A stretch of 64,000 bases of DNA from Burkholderiales bacterium. GTDB taxonomy: Bacteria > Pseudomonadota > Gammaproteobacteria > Burkholderiales > Casimicrobiaceae. Both the position numbers and the translations under genes were made by a program. A model generated the notes under the pieces. It ran no database searches. It saw only the letters and a program-made list of their open reading frames with translations, and was not told the origin of the DNA. Location of the stretch: assembly GCA_020851235.1 (NCBI GenBank), contig JADZDD010000025.1:186001-250000 (forward strand). The letters are read 5' to 3'. This document shows positions 1 through 8,672 of the stretch, in pieces. How positions within the stretch are numbered: the stretch's first letter is position 1; each line of letters begins with the position of its first letter.

Positions 1-556
1 AGCCCGCGATCGCGCCGATCACGGCCTCGCGCAGCGGGACGAACAGCCCGTACAGGTTGGCGAGGAGCCCGCCCCACAGCAGCGGCAGCGTGAGATCGTC
101 GGGCAGGAGCTGCGTGTCGAAGTCGATGAACGTGAGCGCCACCAGCGCCCACAGGAAGGCGCAGGCCGCAAGGCCCTGCCAGGTCGGCCCGAAGTGCCAG
201 ATCGCGAGTGCGGCCAGCGCCCCACCGAGGAGCTCGACGATCGGGTAGCGCGCCGGGATGCGCGCGTTGCAGCCGCGGCACTTGCCGCGCAGGGCGAGCC
301 ACGAGACGACCGGCACGTTCTCGATCGCCGAGATCGCGTGTCCGCAGGCCGGACACGCGGAGCGCGGCACGACGAGGTTGTAGCGCGCGGCCGGGGCGGG
401 GGTCTCGCCGCGCAGTTCGGCGCACTGGTCCTGCCAGCCCCGCTCGAGCATCTTCGGCAGGCGGTGGATGACGACGTTGAGGAAGCTCCCCACGCACAGC
501 CCCACGATGGCCGCGACCACCGTGGCGGCCGCGGGATCCGCGAGCAGTCCGAGCAT
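1..556 (-). CDS. pilD: Prepilin peptidase / N-methyltransferase PilD (3' end outside the window)
   Basis: Inner-membrane aspartic protease that cleaves type IV prepilin leaders and N-methylates the new N terminus. About 185 N-terminal residues are visible, starting at ATG 556; an in-frame GTG a few codons upstream is an alternative. Seen: an N-terminal membrane segment followed by GSFLNVVIHRLP, then two cysteine pairs (CPACG and CRGC) that form the zinc site of this family, then further hydrophobic segments with the aspartate motif DFDTQLLPDD. It lies immediately downstream of pilC on the same strand (gap 57 nt), matching the usual pilB-pilC-pilD order. The gene runs off the left edge, so the C-terminal membrane helices and second catalytic aspartate are not visible. 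Confidence 0.92.
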   Translation of the reverse strand, partial: MLGLLADPAAATVVAAIVGLCVGSFLNVVIHRLPKMLERGWQDQCAELRGETPAPAARYNLVVPRSACPACGHAISAIENVPVVSWLALRGKCRGCNARIPARYPIVELLGGALAALAIWHFGPTWQGLAACAFLWALVALTFIDFDTQLLPDDLTLPLLWGGLLANLYGLFVPLREAVIGAIAG

Positions 557-613
557 CAGCGATCGCACCCCGGGCCGGCACGGCCGGCGGTGACCGAAAC
601 CGCGCGCGGCACG

Positions 614-1840
614 CTACACCACGGCGCCGAGCTTGAAGATCGGCAGGTACATCGCGACCACGAGCCCGCCGATGACGACGCCGAGGAAGACGATGATGAT
701 GGGCTCGAGGAGGCTCGACAGCGCTGCCACCGCGTCGTCCACCTCGCGCTCGAAGTAGTCGGCGATCTTGCCCAGCATGTTGTCGAGCGAGCCCGATTCC
801 TCGCCGATCTGCGTCATCTGCAGCACCATCGTCGGGAAGAGCTGCGTGTTGGCCATGGCATTGGTGAGGCTCGTTCCCGTCGACACCTCGGTCTGGATCT
901 TGCGCGTTGCCGCGACGTACACGGCGTTGCCCGACGCGCCGCCGACCGCGTCGAGCGACTCGACGAGCGGGACGCCGGCGGCGAACATCGTCTGCAGCGT
1001 GCGCGTCCAGCGCGCGATCGTCGCCTTCTCGAGGATGGCTCCGATCACGGGGAGCTTCAGCATGAGGCGGTCGGTGGTGTAGCGGAATGCGGCGGATCGC
1101 CGTCGACCCGCGAAGAAGCCGAAGATCGCGGCCGCGATGATGAGCGCCACGAGCCACCACCAGACGACGACCCAGTCGGAGATCGCCATCACGATGAGCG
1201 TCGGCGCCGGCAGGTCGGCGCCGAAGTTGGTGAAGACCTTCTTGAACGCCGGGATCACCCAGACCATGATGATCCACACCACGACGATCGCCACGGTGAT
1301 CACCGAGATCGGATAGAAGAGGGCGGACTTGATCTTGCCCTTGATCGCGAGGATCTTCTCCTTGTACGTCGCGAGGCGCTCGAGGATGGCGTCGATCGTG
1401 CCCGAGGCCTCGCCCGCGGCCACGAGGTTGCAGTAGAGCTGGTCGAAGTGCTTGGGATGCTCGCGAAAGGCCTGCGACATCGACGAGCCGGCCTCGATCT
1501 TGTTCTTGATGTCCATCATGAGGCGCGAGAAGCGCGGATTGCCGTGACCGCGGGCGACGATCTCGAAGGCCTGCAGGAGCGGCACGCCGGCCCGCAGCAT
1601 CGTGGCGAGCTGACGGGTGAAGAAGGCGATGTCCTTGTCGACGATCTTCTTGCCGCCACGGAACGTCTGCTTCTTGATCTTGGCAACGCGCACGCCCTGG
1701 CGGCGCAGGTTGGTGACGACGACCGTCTCGGAGGCGGCACGAGCCTCTCCACGCACCTGGCGATTGGACCGGTCGGTCCCCTCCCAGATGAAGGTGTACT
1801 CCTTGACGTCGCGGCGGGTGGCTGCGGTTGCGGTGGCCAT
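614..1840 (-). CDS. pilC: Type IV pilus inner-membrane platform protein PilC
   Basis: Platform protein of the type IV pilus machine; in the family it couples the PilB ATPase in the cytoplasm to pilin assembly in the inner membrane. The 408-residue length is normal. Seen: two homologous T2SSF cytoplasmic domains, the first with FFTRQLATMLRAGVPLLQA and the second with RWTRTLQTMFAAGVPLVES, separated by two strongly hydrophobic segments around residues 175-255, and a final hydrophobic segment close to the C terminus. The start ATG at 1840 is 19 nt downstream of the pilB stop, so the two are almost certainly cotranscribed with pilD. Confidence 0.96.
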   Translation of the reverse strand: MATATAATRRDVKEYTFIWEGTDRSNRQVRGEARAASETVVVTNLRRQGVRVAKIKKQTFRGGKKIVDKDIAFFTRQLATMLRAGVPLLQAFEIVARGHGNPRFSRLMMDIKNKIEAGSSMSQAFREHPKHFDQLYCNLVAAGEASGTIDAILERLATYKEKILAIKGKIKSALFYPISVITVAIVVVWIIMVWVIPAFKKVFTNFGADLPAPTLIVMAISDWVVVWWWLVALIIAAAIFGFFAGRRRSAAFRYTTDRLMLKLPVIGAILEKATIARWTRTLQTMFAAGVPLVESLDAVGGASGNAVYVAATRKIQTEVSTGTSLTNAMANTQLFPTMVLQMTQIGEESGSLDNMLGKIADYFEREVDDAVAALSSLLEPIIIVFLGVVIGGLVVAMYLPIFKLGAVV

Positions 1841-1859
1841 GATCGTCCCTTCCTTTGCC

Positions 1860-3584
1860 CTACTCGTTCGTGATCGCTTCGATTTCCTCGAGCGAGGTCA
1901 CGCCTGACTTGACCTTGAGCAGGCCCGACTGGCGCAGGTCGCGCACGCCTTCCTTGCGCGCCTGCTCGGCGATGTCGAGCGCGTTGCCGTTGCGCATGAT
2001 CACCTGGCGCATCTCCTCGGTGATCGGCAGGACCTGGTAGACGCCGACGCGGCCCTTGTAGCCCGTGCCCTTGCAATGATCGCAGCCGACCGGACCGTAC
2101 GGCGTCCACGAGCCGTCGAGGTCGGCCTCGGTGAAGCCGGCGCGCAGCAGTGCCTCGGGCGGGATGTCCTCGGGTTTCTTGCAATGCGTGCACAGGCGCC
2201 GCCCGAGCCGCTGCGCGGTGATGAGGATCACCGACGAGGCGACGTTGAATGGCGCGACACCCATGTTGAGCAGACGCGTGAGCGTGGTCGGCGCGTCGTT
2301 GGTGTGCAGCGTCGACAGCACGAGGTGGCCCGTTTGCGCCGCCTTGATCGCGATGTCGGCGGTTTCGAGGTCGCGAATTTCGCCGACCATGATGATGTCC
2401 GGATCCTGCCGCAGGAACGCCTTCAGCGCGATGGCGAAGGTGAGCCCCGCCTTGTCGTTGACGTTGACCTGATTGACGCCGGCGAGCTGGATTTCCGCCG
2501 GGTCTTCGGCGGTGGCGATGTTCACGCCCGGCTCGTTCAGGATGTTGAGGCAGGTGTACAGCGACACCGTCTTGCCGCTGCCGGTCGGCCCGGTGACGAG
2601 GATCATGCCGTACGGGCGCTTGATCGCATGCAGCAGCGCTTCCTGCTGGTCCGGCTCGTAGCCCAGCGCCTCGATGCCGAGCTTGATCCCCGACGAGTCG
2701 AGGATGCGCATCACGATCTTCTCGCCGTAGAGCGTGGGCAAGGTCGAGACGCGGAAGTCGATCGCCTTCGTCTTGTTGAGCACGAGCTTCATCCGCCCGT
2801 CCTGCGGCACGCGCTTTTCCGAGATGTCGAGCTTGCTGATGACCTTGATGCGCGAGGCGACGCGATCCTTGATGGCGAGCGGCGGCTGCGCGACCTCGTT
2901 CAGGATCCCGTCGATGCGGTAGCGCACGCGGTAATAGCGCTCGTACGGCTCGAAATGGATGTCGGAGGCACCACTCGAAATCGCGTCGGTGAGGAGCTTC
3001 TGGATGTACTTGACGATCGGCGCGTCTTCGACGTCGGCTTCGTCCTCCACCGACGTCGTCGACGCAACGCCGCTCTCCTCGAGGCCGATCTCGAGATCGT
3101 CGAGCTTGGCCATGTCCTTCAGGTTGGCGCCGCTCTGGTCGACGAGGCGCGCGATCACCGCGGCGAGCTTGTCGTCCTCGACGACGATCACCTCGGGCAC
3201 GAGGTTGGTCTTGAAGCGGACCTCGTCGAGCGCCTGGAGGTTGGCGGGATCGGACGTCGCGACGTAGAGCTTGTTGCTGCGCTTGAACAGCGGCAGCACC
3301 CGGCGCGACTGCGCCATCTTGACGTCGAGCAGGTCCTTCTGGATCTGGTCGGTGTCGAAGGCGGCCAGATCGAGGAGCGGCGTGCCGAACGCCCGCGACG
3401 CGAAGATCGCGAGCTGCTGCGCGGTCATCCGCTTGCCGGAAAGAAGCTGCTCGACGAACGACACCCCGGCGCCATGCGCCTGCGCGTGCAGCGCCTCCGC
3501 CTCGTACTCGGACATGAGCCCGCTTTGGGTGAGCGCGCGGGCGAGTCCGCTGATGTTGCGCGTTGCGGCAGCGTGCGTGGCCAT
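1860..3584 (-). CDS. pilB: Type IV pilus extension ATPase PilB
   Basis: Hexameric cytoplasmic ATPase that powers pilus extension. Seen: an N-terminal MshEN/T2SSE_N type domain, a Walker A motif GPTGSGKT around residues 310-317, the Asp box and Walker B region (DPDIIMVGEIRD), a His box (LVLSTLHTND) and a C-terminal zinc site with two CxxC pairs (CTHC, CDHC). I chose ATG 3584 (574 residues), where the sequence begins MATHAAATRN; the frame stays open to 3653, but the upstream extension is arginine/proline-rich and unlike the family. First gene of the visible pilB-pilC-pilD run. No pilin gene is in the window. Confidence 0.95.
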   Translation of the reverse strand: MATHAAATRNISGLARALTQSGLMSEYEAEALHAQAHGAGVSFVEQLLSGKRMTAQQLAIFASRAFGTPLLDLAAFDTDQIQKDLLDVKMAQSRRVLPLFKRSNKLYVATSDPANLQALDEVRFKTNLVPEVIVVEDDKLAAVIARLVDQSGANLKDMAKLDDLEIGLEESGVASTTSVEDEADVEDAPIVKYIQKLLTDAISSGASDIHFEPYERYYRVRYRIDGILNEVAQPPLAIKDRVASRIKVISKLDISEKRVPQDGRMKLVLNKTKAIDFRVSTLPTLYGEKIVMRILDSSGIKLGIEALGYEPDQQEALLHAIKRPYGMILVTGPTGSGKTVSLYTCLNILNEPGVNIATAEDPAEIQLAGVNQVNVNDKAGLTFAIALKAFLRQDPDIIMVGEIRDLETADIAIKAAQTGHLVLSTLHTNDAPTTLTRLLNMGVAPFNVASSVILITAQRLGRRLCTHCKKPEDIPPEALLRAGFTEADLDGSWTPYGPVGCDHCKGTGYKGRVGVYQVLPITEEMRQVIMRNGNALDIAEQARKEGVRDLRQSGLLKVKSGVTSLEEIEAITNE

Positions 3585-3866
3585 GCAGTGAGTCGGAGTG
3601 AAATCCTCGAAGGTTCGCGGTCGCGGCGGGCAGGGGTCACGACGTCCCGCCACGGGGCGTCGGTGAAGGCAAGCAAGCGCCGTGCCGGCAGCGCGAAATC
3701 CGTGCTATTCCAAATGCATAAAATCAGGAGCCAAACGATAATGCCCGCTCGGGGTTGCTTTGTAAAGGCGACGGAATCGCGCGCAACCCTGCGGCTTGCA
3801 CTCCACGGGCACCGGCGCCGACGTTTTCCGGCGCGACGCGGCGCAGGGCTCGCGCGCGGCGCTCGC
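3585..3866. promoter_or_regulatory. Intergenic region upstream of pilB
   Basis: This 282-nt gap separates the pilB start from the end of the CcsA-like gene; both are on the minus strand. It includes an A/T-richer island (about 3705-3745) in otherwise GC-rich DNA, which is where a pilB promoter would be expected. On the minus strand TTGGCT followed about 16 nt later by TGGAAT is a weak sigma70-like candidate. I found no convincing -24/-12 sigma54 element: the spacing between the GG and GC doublets is wrong. Confidence 0.3.
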
Positions 3867-4661
3867 CTAACGGCCGAGCAGCACCTGCGCCACGAACTTG
3901 CTGCCCAGATAGCCCAGCAATAGCAAGACGGTGCCGGCGACGACGGCGTACAGCGCGCGCCGGCCGCGCCAGCCGTAGCGCCAGCGGCCGTAGAGCAGGA
4001 TCGCGAAGGCGGCGAAGCCGGCGAGCGAGAGCACGTTCTTGTGCGTGAACAGCAGCGGCCGGCCGAAGATCTGCTCGGAGAAGACGAGCCCGCTCACAAG
4101 CGTTGCCGCCAGCAGGACGAAGCCTGCGAGCACCAGGCGAAAGAGGAGACGCTCGAGCGTGAGCAGCGGCAAGGCGCCGTCGCCGGGCATCGGCGCGCTG
4201 CCCCGGTGGATGCGCCGCTCGAGGCCGAGGAGGAGCACCGCCTGCAGCGCCGCGACGACGAGGAAGGCATAGCCGGCGAGGGCGACCGCGATGTGCAGCG
4301 CGGCCCACACCTCGCCGCCGTAGGTGAAGCGGTGCGGTGCGCCGCCGGCCGCCGGTGCGAGCGCGCACAGCGCGGTGACCGCGAGCACGATCGTTGCCAC
4401 TCCCGGGAGCTTGCGCAGCAACCCGGCCGCCGTCGCGACGATCGCGGTGAGCCACGCGACGACCGAGAGCGCCTGCGGAAACGACAGGTCGAGCCCGTCC
4501 GGACGGAAGGTGACGTGGACGATCGTCGCGGCGTGGACGATCAGGGCGAGCGCGAGGAGCGCGCGCGCATCGCGTGGCCGCGACGCGTGCGTCGCCCCGC
4601 GGGCGTAGCGCCACGCCGCAAGGCCATAGAGAAGGGCGGCGAGAACGTACAGTAGAATCAC
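3867..4661 (-). CDS. CcsA-like cytochrome c assembly family inner-membrane protein (YpjD type)
   Basis: Polytopic membrane protein of 264 residues with about eight hydrophobic segments. Family features seen are the conserved histidine and tryptophan-rich context (VWAALHIAVALAGYAFL) and the C-terminal FTHKNVLSLAGFAAFAILL segment, typical of the cytochrome c assembly / CcsA-related proteins that handle haem; the YpjD branch has no proven role. It lies head to head with ffh, an arrangement common in Betaproteobacteria and Gammaproteobacteria. It is not accompanied by other cytochrome c maturation genes here, so a direct role in c-type cytochrome assembly is inference only. Confidence 0.82.
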   Translation of the reverse strand: MILLYVLAALLYGLAAWRYARGATHASRPRDARALLALALIVHAATIVHVTFRPDGLDLSFPQALSVVAWLTAIVATAAGLLRKLPGVATIVLAVTALCALAPAAGGAPHRFTYGGEVWAALHIAVALAGYAFLVVAALQAVLLLGLERRIHRGSAPMPGDGALPLLTLERLLFRLVLAGFVLLAATLVSGLVFSEQIFGRPLLFTHKNVLSLAGFAAFAILLYGRWRYGWRGRRALYAVVAGTVLLLLGYLGSKFVAQVLLGR

Positions 4662-4835
4662 GGCGCAGTCACGATCCCGTCACCCTCCCCGGCCCGCGAG
4701 CGTCGCGAGCGCCACGATCCGTGGCACGAGGGCACGGCGCGATGACGTCGGGCCAACGCCACGACATCGTGTGCCGCGCGGTGCGGTGGGTCGAGTGTAC
4801 CCGATGCCTCGGCGTCGTCCGCGAAAGCGCCACCC

Positions 4836-6185
4836 ATGCTCGAAAACCTGACAGAACGCCTGTCGCGCGTCGTGAAGGAACTGCGCGGCCAGGCGCGGCT
4901 CACCGAAGACAACATCCAGGACGCGCTGCGCGAGGTGCGTCTGGCGCTGCTCGAGGCCGACGTCGCGCTGCCGGTCGTGCGCGAATTCATCGCGACGGTG
5001 CGGCAGAAGGCGCTGGGCGAGGAGGTCGTCGGCTCGCTCACGCCGGGGCAGGCGCTCATCGGGGTGGTCCACCGCGAGTTGACCTCGCTCATGGGCGGCA
5101 CCGCCGAGCCGCTGTCGTTTGCCACGCAGCCGCCGGCGGTCATCCTGCTCGCCGGCTTGCAGGGCGCGGGCAAGACGACGACCGCGGGCAAGCTTGCGCG
5201 CCTGCTGTCCACCGAGCAGAAGAAGAAGGTGCTGGTCGTCTCCGCCGACGTCTACCGGCCGGCCGCGATCGAGCAGCTCCGGCTCCTCGCCGACCAGGTC
5301 GACGTCGACTTCTTCGCCTCGAACGCGACGGAGCAACCGGTGGCGATCGCACGCAACGCCCTCGACTGGGCGCGACGCCACTACCACGACGTGCTGATCG
5401 TCGACACCGCCGGCCGCCTCGGCGTGGACGAGGCGATGATGCGCGAGATCGCCGAGTTGCACGCGGCCGTGCAGCCCATCGAGACGCTCTTCGTCGTCGA
5501 TGCCATGCAAGGCCAGGACGCGGTCAATACCGCCAAGGCGTTTCGCGACGCGTTGCCGCTCACCGGCGTCGTCCTCACCAAGCTCGACGGCGACGCGCGC
5601 GGCGGGGCGGCGCTGTCGGTGCGGCACGTGACCGGCGCGCCGATCAAGTTCGCCGGCGTGGCCGAAAAGATCAACGGCCTCGAGGTCTTCCATCCCGAGC
5701 GCATGGCCTCGCGCATCCTCGGCATGGGCGACGTGCTGACGCTCATCGAGGAGGCGCAAAAGAGCGTCGACATCGAGGAGGCGAAGAAGCTCGCCAAGAA
5801 GGTCAAGACCGGCAAGGGGTTCGATCTCACCGACTTCAAGGCGCAGTTCGCGCAGATGCGCAAGATGGGCGGCATCGCCGGCATGATGGACAAGCTTCCG
5901 GCCGAGCTCGCCCGCGCCGCGCAGGGCGCCACGGTGGACGAGCGCAAGCTCGCACGCGTCGAAGGCATCATCGACTCGATGACGCCGCAGGAGCGGGCCA
6001 AGCCGGAGCTGCTGAAGGCGTCGCGCAAGCGTCGCATCGCCGCCGGCGCCGGCGTCACGGTGCAGGAGGTGAATCAGCTTCTGAACCAGTTCGAGCAGAC
6101 GCAGAAGATGATGAAGATGGTGGCCAAGGGCGGCATGCAGAAGATGCTGCGCGGTATGAAGGGGATGCTGCCGGGAATGCGATAG
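4836..6185 (+). CDS. ffh: Signal recognition particle GTPase Ffh
   Basis: Protein component of the signal recognition particle; with 4.5S RNA it delivers nascent inner-membrane proteins to FtsY. Seen: an N-terminal four-helix N domain, a G domain with P-loop GLQGAGKTTT near residues 107-116, DTAGR (G3) and TKLDGDARGG (G4 region), and a methionine-rich C-terminal M domain containing many MxxM clusters such as MRKMGGIAGMMDK. The 449-residue length is typical. Start ATG 4836. Transcribed divergently from the CcsA-like gene across about 174 nt. Confidence 0.98.
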   Translation: MLENLTERLSRVVKELRGQARLTEDNIQDALREVRLALLEADVALPVVREFIATVRQKALGEEVVGSLTPGQALIGVVHRELTSLMGGTAEPLSFATQPPAVILLAGLQGAGKTTTAGKLARLLSTEQKKKVLVVSADVYRPAAIEQLRLLADQVDVDFFASNATEQPVAIARNALDWARRHYHDVLIVDTAGRLGVDEAMMREIAELHAAVQPIETLFVVDAMQGQDAVNTAKAFRDALPLTGVVLTKLDGDARGGAALSVRHVTGAPIKFAGVAEKINGLEVFHPERMASRILGMGDVLTLIEEAQKSVDIEEAKKLAKKVKTGKGFDLTDFKAQFAQMRKMGGIAGMMDKLPAELARAAQGATVDERKLARVEGIIDSMTPQERAKPELLKASRKRRIAAGAGVTVQEVNQLLNQFEQTQKMMKMVAKGGMQKMLRGMKGMLPGMR

Positions 6186-6295
6186 CGGCCGCCATGCGCG
6201 CGCGGAGCGGCGTGGCGCGGGCCGGAGCGCCGGCGCGGCGGGGTGGGGTGGGGCAGCGCGAGACGGCTCGCCGACGGGGCCGTGTCGCCCGGGCA

Positions 6296-6325
6296 TTGCC
6301 CGGAATCGCCGTTTCGCAGTAGAAT
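6296..6325 (+). promoter_or_regulatory. Predicted sigma70 promoter of the rpsP operon
   Basis: TTGCCC (6296-6301) and TAGAAT (6320-6325) are separated by 18 nt and lie 66 nt upstream of the rpsP start codon. The -10 box matches the consensus at five of six positions. The 206-nt gap after ffh contains no other recognisable element. Confidence 0.5.
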
Positions 6326-6391
6326 CAACGTCTTTTCGTCTTTGCCTGGCGGGTGCTCGCGCGCCGGGCGCCACGCACAGGATTTCCCGTC

Positions 6392-6652
6392 ATGGTCGTC
6401 ATTCGCCTCGCCCGCGGGGGCGCCAAGAAGCGCCCCTTCTACAACATCGTCGTCGCCGATTCGCGCCACCGTCGCGACGGGCGCTTCATCGAGCGCGTCG
6501 GCTTCTTCAATCCGATCGCCACGGAGAAGGAAGAGGGCCTGCGTCTTTCGGCCGAGCGCGTGGCGTACTGGCAGTCGAAGGGGGCCCAGTTGTCCGACAC
6601 CGTCGCCGGGCTCGTCAAGCGCCACGCGGCGGCGGCGAAGCCTGCGGCCTGA
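6392..6652 (+). CDS. rpsP: 30S ribosomal protein bS16
   Basis: Small-subunit ribosomal protein, 86 residues, with the family N terminus [20 protein letters not shown] and the [10 protein letters not shown] segment. ATG 6392 is chosen because it gives the canonical N terminus and has AGGA about 9 nt upstream; an in-frame ATG 39 nt earlier would add a non-conserved extension. First gene of rpsP-rimM-trmD-rplS. Confidence 0.98.
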   Translation: MVVIRLARGGAKKRPFYNIVVADSRHRRDGRFIERVGFFNPIATEKEEGLRLSAERVAYWQSKGAQLSDTVAGLVKRHAAAAKPAA

Positions 6653-6696
6653 AGCCCGGCGCCGACATCGCCAGCGTCGCGCCGAGCGACGTCGTC

Positions 6697-7191
6697 GTGA
6701 TGGGGCGCGTCAGCGCACCGTACGGCGTGCGCGGGTGGCTCAAGGTGGCGCCGTCGACCATGACCGTGGACGCGCTCCTGGGTTATCCGCAGTGGTGGTT
6801 GCGCCGAAGGGGTGAAAGCGCGTGGCAGGAGGCCGGGCAGCTCGCGGGTCGCGTGCATGGCAACGCGCTCGTCGTGCAGCTGGCGGGGCTTGACGACCGG
6901 GAAGCCGCGATGGCGTTTTCCGGCGCCGACGTGGGTGTGCTGCGCAGCGCGCTGCCCGCTGCCGGCGCCGGCGAGGTGTACTTGACCGACCTCGTGGGGC
7001 TTGCCGTGGTCAACCGGGCGAACGAGGCGCTCGGCCGGGTGCGTGAAGTGCAGGAGTTCGGTGCGCATCCCGTCCTGCGCATCGAAGGCGACGACGGCGC
7101 CACGCATCTCGTGCCCTTCGTCGCAGCGTACGTCGACGCGGTCGACGTCGCCGGCGGGAAGATCGAAGTCGACTGGCACAAGGATTATTGA
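6697..7191 (+). CDS. rimM: 16S rRNA processing / 30S maturation factor RimM
   Basis: RimM binds uS19 and assists maturation of the 30S head. Seen: the N-terminal beta-barrel motif GRVSAPYGVRGWLKV and a C-terminal PRC-barrel with DLVGLAVVN and a closing GGKIEVDW. The start is uncertain: GTG 6697 or ATG 6700 gives about 164 residues, and the same frame is open back to the rpsP stop without a better start codon, so an initiation at CTG near 6649 cannot be excluded. Gap to rpsP is 44 nt. Confidence 0.94.
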   Translation: MMGRVSAPYGVRGWLKVAPSTMTVDALLGYPQWWLRRRGESAWQEAGQLAGRVHGNALVVQLAGLDDREAAMAFSGADVGVLRSALPAAGAGEVYLTDLVGLAVVNRANEALGRVREVQEFGAHPVLRIEGDDGATHLVPFVAAYVDAVDVAGGKIEVDWHKDY

Positions 7192-7248
7192 CGGCGCGCG
7201 GCGCGAGCGGCGGGCCGACGCAGGCAGGAGACAGGGACGAGGGGCGCC

Positions 7249-7998
7249 GTGCGCATCGACGTCGTCACGTTGTTCCCGGAGATGGTGGTGCAGGCAGCGG
7301 CGGTCGGCGTGACCGGACGCGCGGCCGAGCGGGGCCTTTGGCAGCTCGGGGTGTGGAATCCGCGGGACTTCGCCACCGACGCGCACCGCACCGTCGACGA
7401 TCGCCCTTACGGTGGCGGGCCGGGGATGGTGATGCTGGCGGCGCCGCTGGCGCGGGCGATCGCCGCGGCGCGGCTCGCCCAGGCGGCGGCCGGGGCGCGC
7501 GGGACGCGGGTGATCCACCTCACTCCGGCTGGCACGCCGCTCGACCATGCGCGCGTGGCGGCGCTGGCGGGGGAGGTCGACGCGGGGTACGTGCTCCTCG
7601 CGGGGCGGTACGAAGGCATCGACGAGCGCCTGATCGCACGCGACGTCGACGAGGAAATCGCGATCGGGGATTTCGTGGTCTCGGGCGGCGAGTTGCCGGC
7701 GCTGATGCTGATCGACGCGATCGCGCGGCTCTTGCCCGGGGCGTTGAACGACGAGCAGTCGGCGCGGGAGGATTCGTTTGCCGACGGCCTGCTCGACTGT
7801 CCGCACTACACGCGGCCGGAAGAGTACGAAGGGATGGCGGTACCCGCGGTGCTCCTGTCCGGGCACCACGAGAAGATCCGCCGCTGGCGCCTCGCGCAGT
7901 CGCTGCAGCGGACGCGGACGCGGCGGCCCGATCTTCTGGCCGGGCGCACGCTCACCCGGGAAGAGGCGGCGTTGCTCGCCGGGACGGAAGAGGCATGA
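7249..7998 (+). CDS. trmD: tRNA (guanine-37-N1)-methyltransferase TrmD
   Basis: SAM-dependent methyltransferase forming m1G37 in tRNAs that read CNN codons, preventing +1 frameshifting. Seen: the N terminus [12 protein letters not shown], the trefoil-knot SAM-binding region with [13 protein letters not shown] and the following [14 protein letters not shown], and the C-terminal [10 protein letters not shown]. 249 residues is normal. The start is GTG 7249, 57 nt after rimM. Confidence 0.97.
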   Translation: MRIDVVTLFPEMVVQAAAVGVTGRAAERGLWQLGVWNPRDFATDAHRTVDDRPYGGGPGMVMLAAPLARAIAAARLAQAAAGARGTRVIHLTPAGTPLDHARVAALAGEVDAGYVLLAGRYEGIDERLIARDVDEEIAIGDFVVSGGELPALMLIDAIARLLPGALNDEQSAREDSFADGLLDCPHYTRPEEYEGMAVPAVLLSGHHEKIRRWRLAQSLQRTRTRRPDLLAGRTLTREEAALLAGTEEA

Positions 7999-8156
7999 AC
8001 GGTGGGGCCGAAGTGGCAGTCGGCGCCGCCCGCAAGGTGAGAGGCAGTGCTGCCACGGCAGGTGCACGACGATAACGAACCAGGCGTCTCATCAGGGGCC
8101 GACGGGCTTGCCCGCCTCATCCCTGCGCTGACCGCCGCCAACACGAAGGAAGCCGC

Positions 8157-8540
8157 ATGAACATCATCGAAACGCTCGAGAAGGAAGAGATCGCCCGGCT
8201 GGGCAAGACGATCCCCGACTTCTCTCCCGGCGACACCGTCGTCGTCAACGTCAACGTCGTCGAAGGCGAGCGCAAGCGGGTGCAGGCCTACGAGGGCGTG
8301 GTCATCGGCAAGCGCAACCGCGGCCTCAACTCGTCGTTCACCGTGCGCAAGATCTCGAGCGGGGAAGGCGTGGAGCGCACCTTCCAGACGTACTCGCCGC
8401 TGCTCGCCTCGATCGAGGTCAAGCGCAAGGGCGACGTGCGCCGGGCCAAGCTCTACTACCTGCGCGACCGTTCCGGCAAGGCGGCCCGCATCCGCGAGAA
8501 GCTCACGCGCCAGAAGGACGCCGGCACGAAGAGCGAGTGA
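8157..8540 (+). CDS. rplS: 50S ribosomal protein bL19
   Basis: Large-subunit protein at the 30S-50S interface. 127 residues beginning [12 protein letters not shown], with the conserved [16 protein letters not shown] and [18 protein letters not shown] segments. A GAAGGA Shine-Dalgarno sequence lies about 6 nt upstream of ATG 8157. Last gene of the rpsP operon, followed by a GC-rich hairpin. Confidence 0.98.
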   Translation: MNIIETLEKEEIARLGKTIPDFSPGDTVVVNVNVVEGERKRVQAYEGVVIGKRNRGLNSSFTVRKISSGEGVERTFQTYSPLLASIEVKRKGDVRRAKLYYLRDRSGKAARIREKLTRQKDAGTKSE

Positions 8541-8547
8541 CGGCAGC

Positions 8548-8564
8548 GCCGGGAGCTCCCCGGC
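8548..8564 (+). terminator. GC-rich hairpin after rplS, possible terminator
   Basis: An imperfect inverted repeat (GCCGGG, AGCT, CCCCGGC with one extra C) starts 8 nt after the rplS stop. The downstream sequence is only weakly T-rich (CTTCTTGCTTTG about 15 nt later), so intrinsic termination is possible but not secure. Confidence 0.3.
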
Positions 8565-8672
8565 GGCGGGCGGCGGCCTGCTTCTTGCTTTGTGACCGAG
8601 GGTACCCCTGACGGCTTCTCACGCGAGATCCCGACGGCATAATGGCAGTTCCCTCGCGTTAGCTCCGCCCGC

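Noticed and set aside
3700-3760. Sigma54 (-24/-12) promoter for pilB
   Set aside because: The GG and GC doublets are about 13 nt apart rather than 10.
194-3923. Very long open frames on the plus strand opposite pilC and pilB (559 and 615 codons)
   Set aside because: They are antisense shadows of GC-rich genes: composition is Arg/Asp/His/Val-rich, no family features, and the minus-strand proteins are unmistakable.
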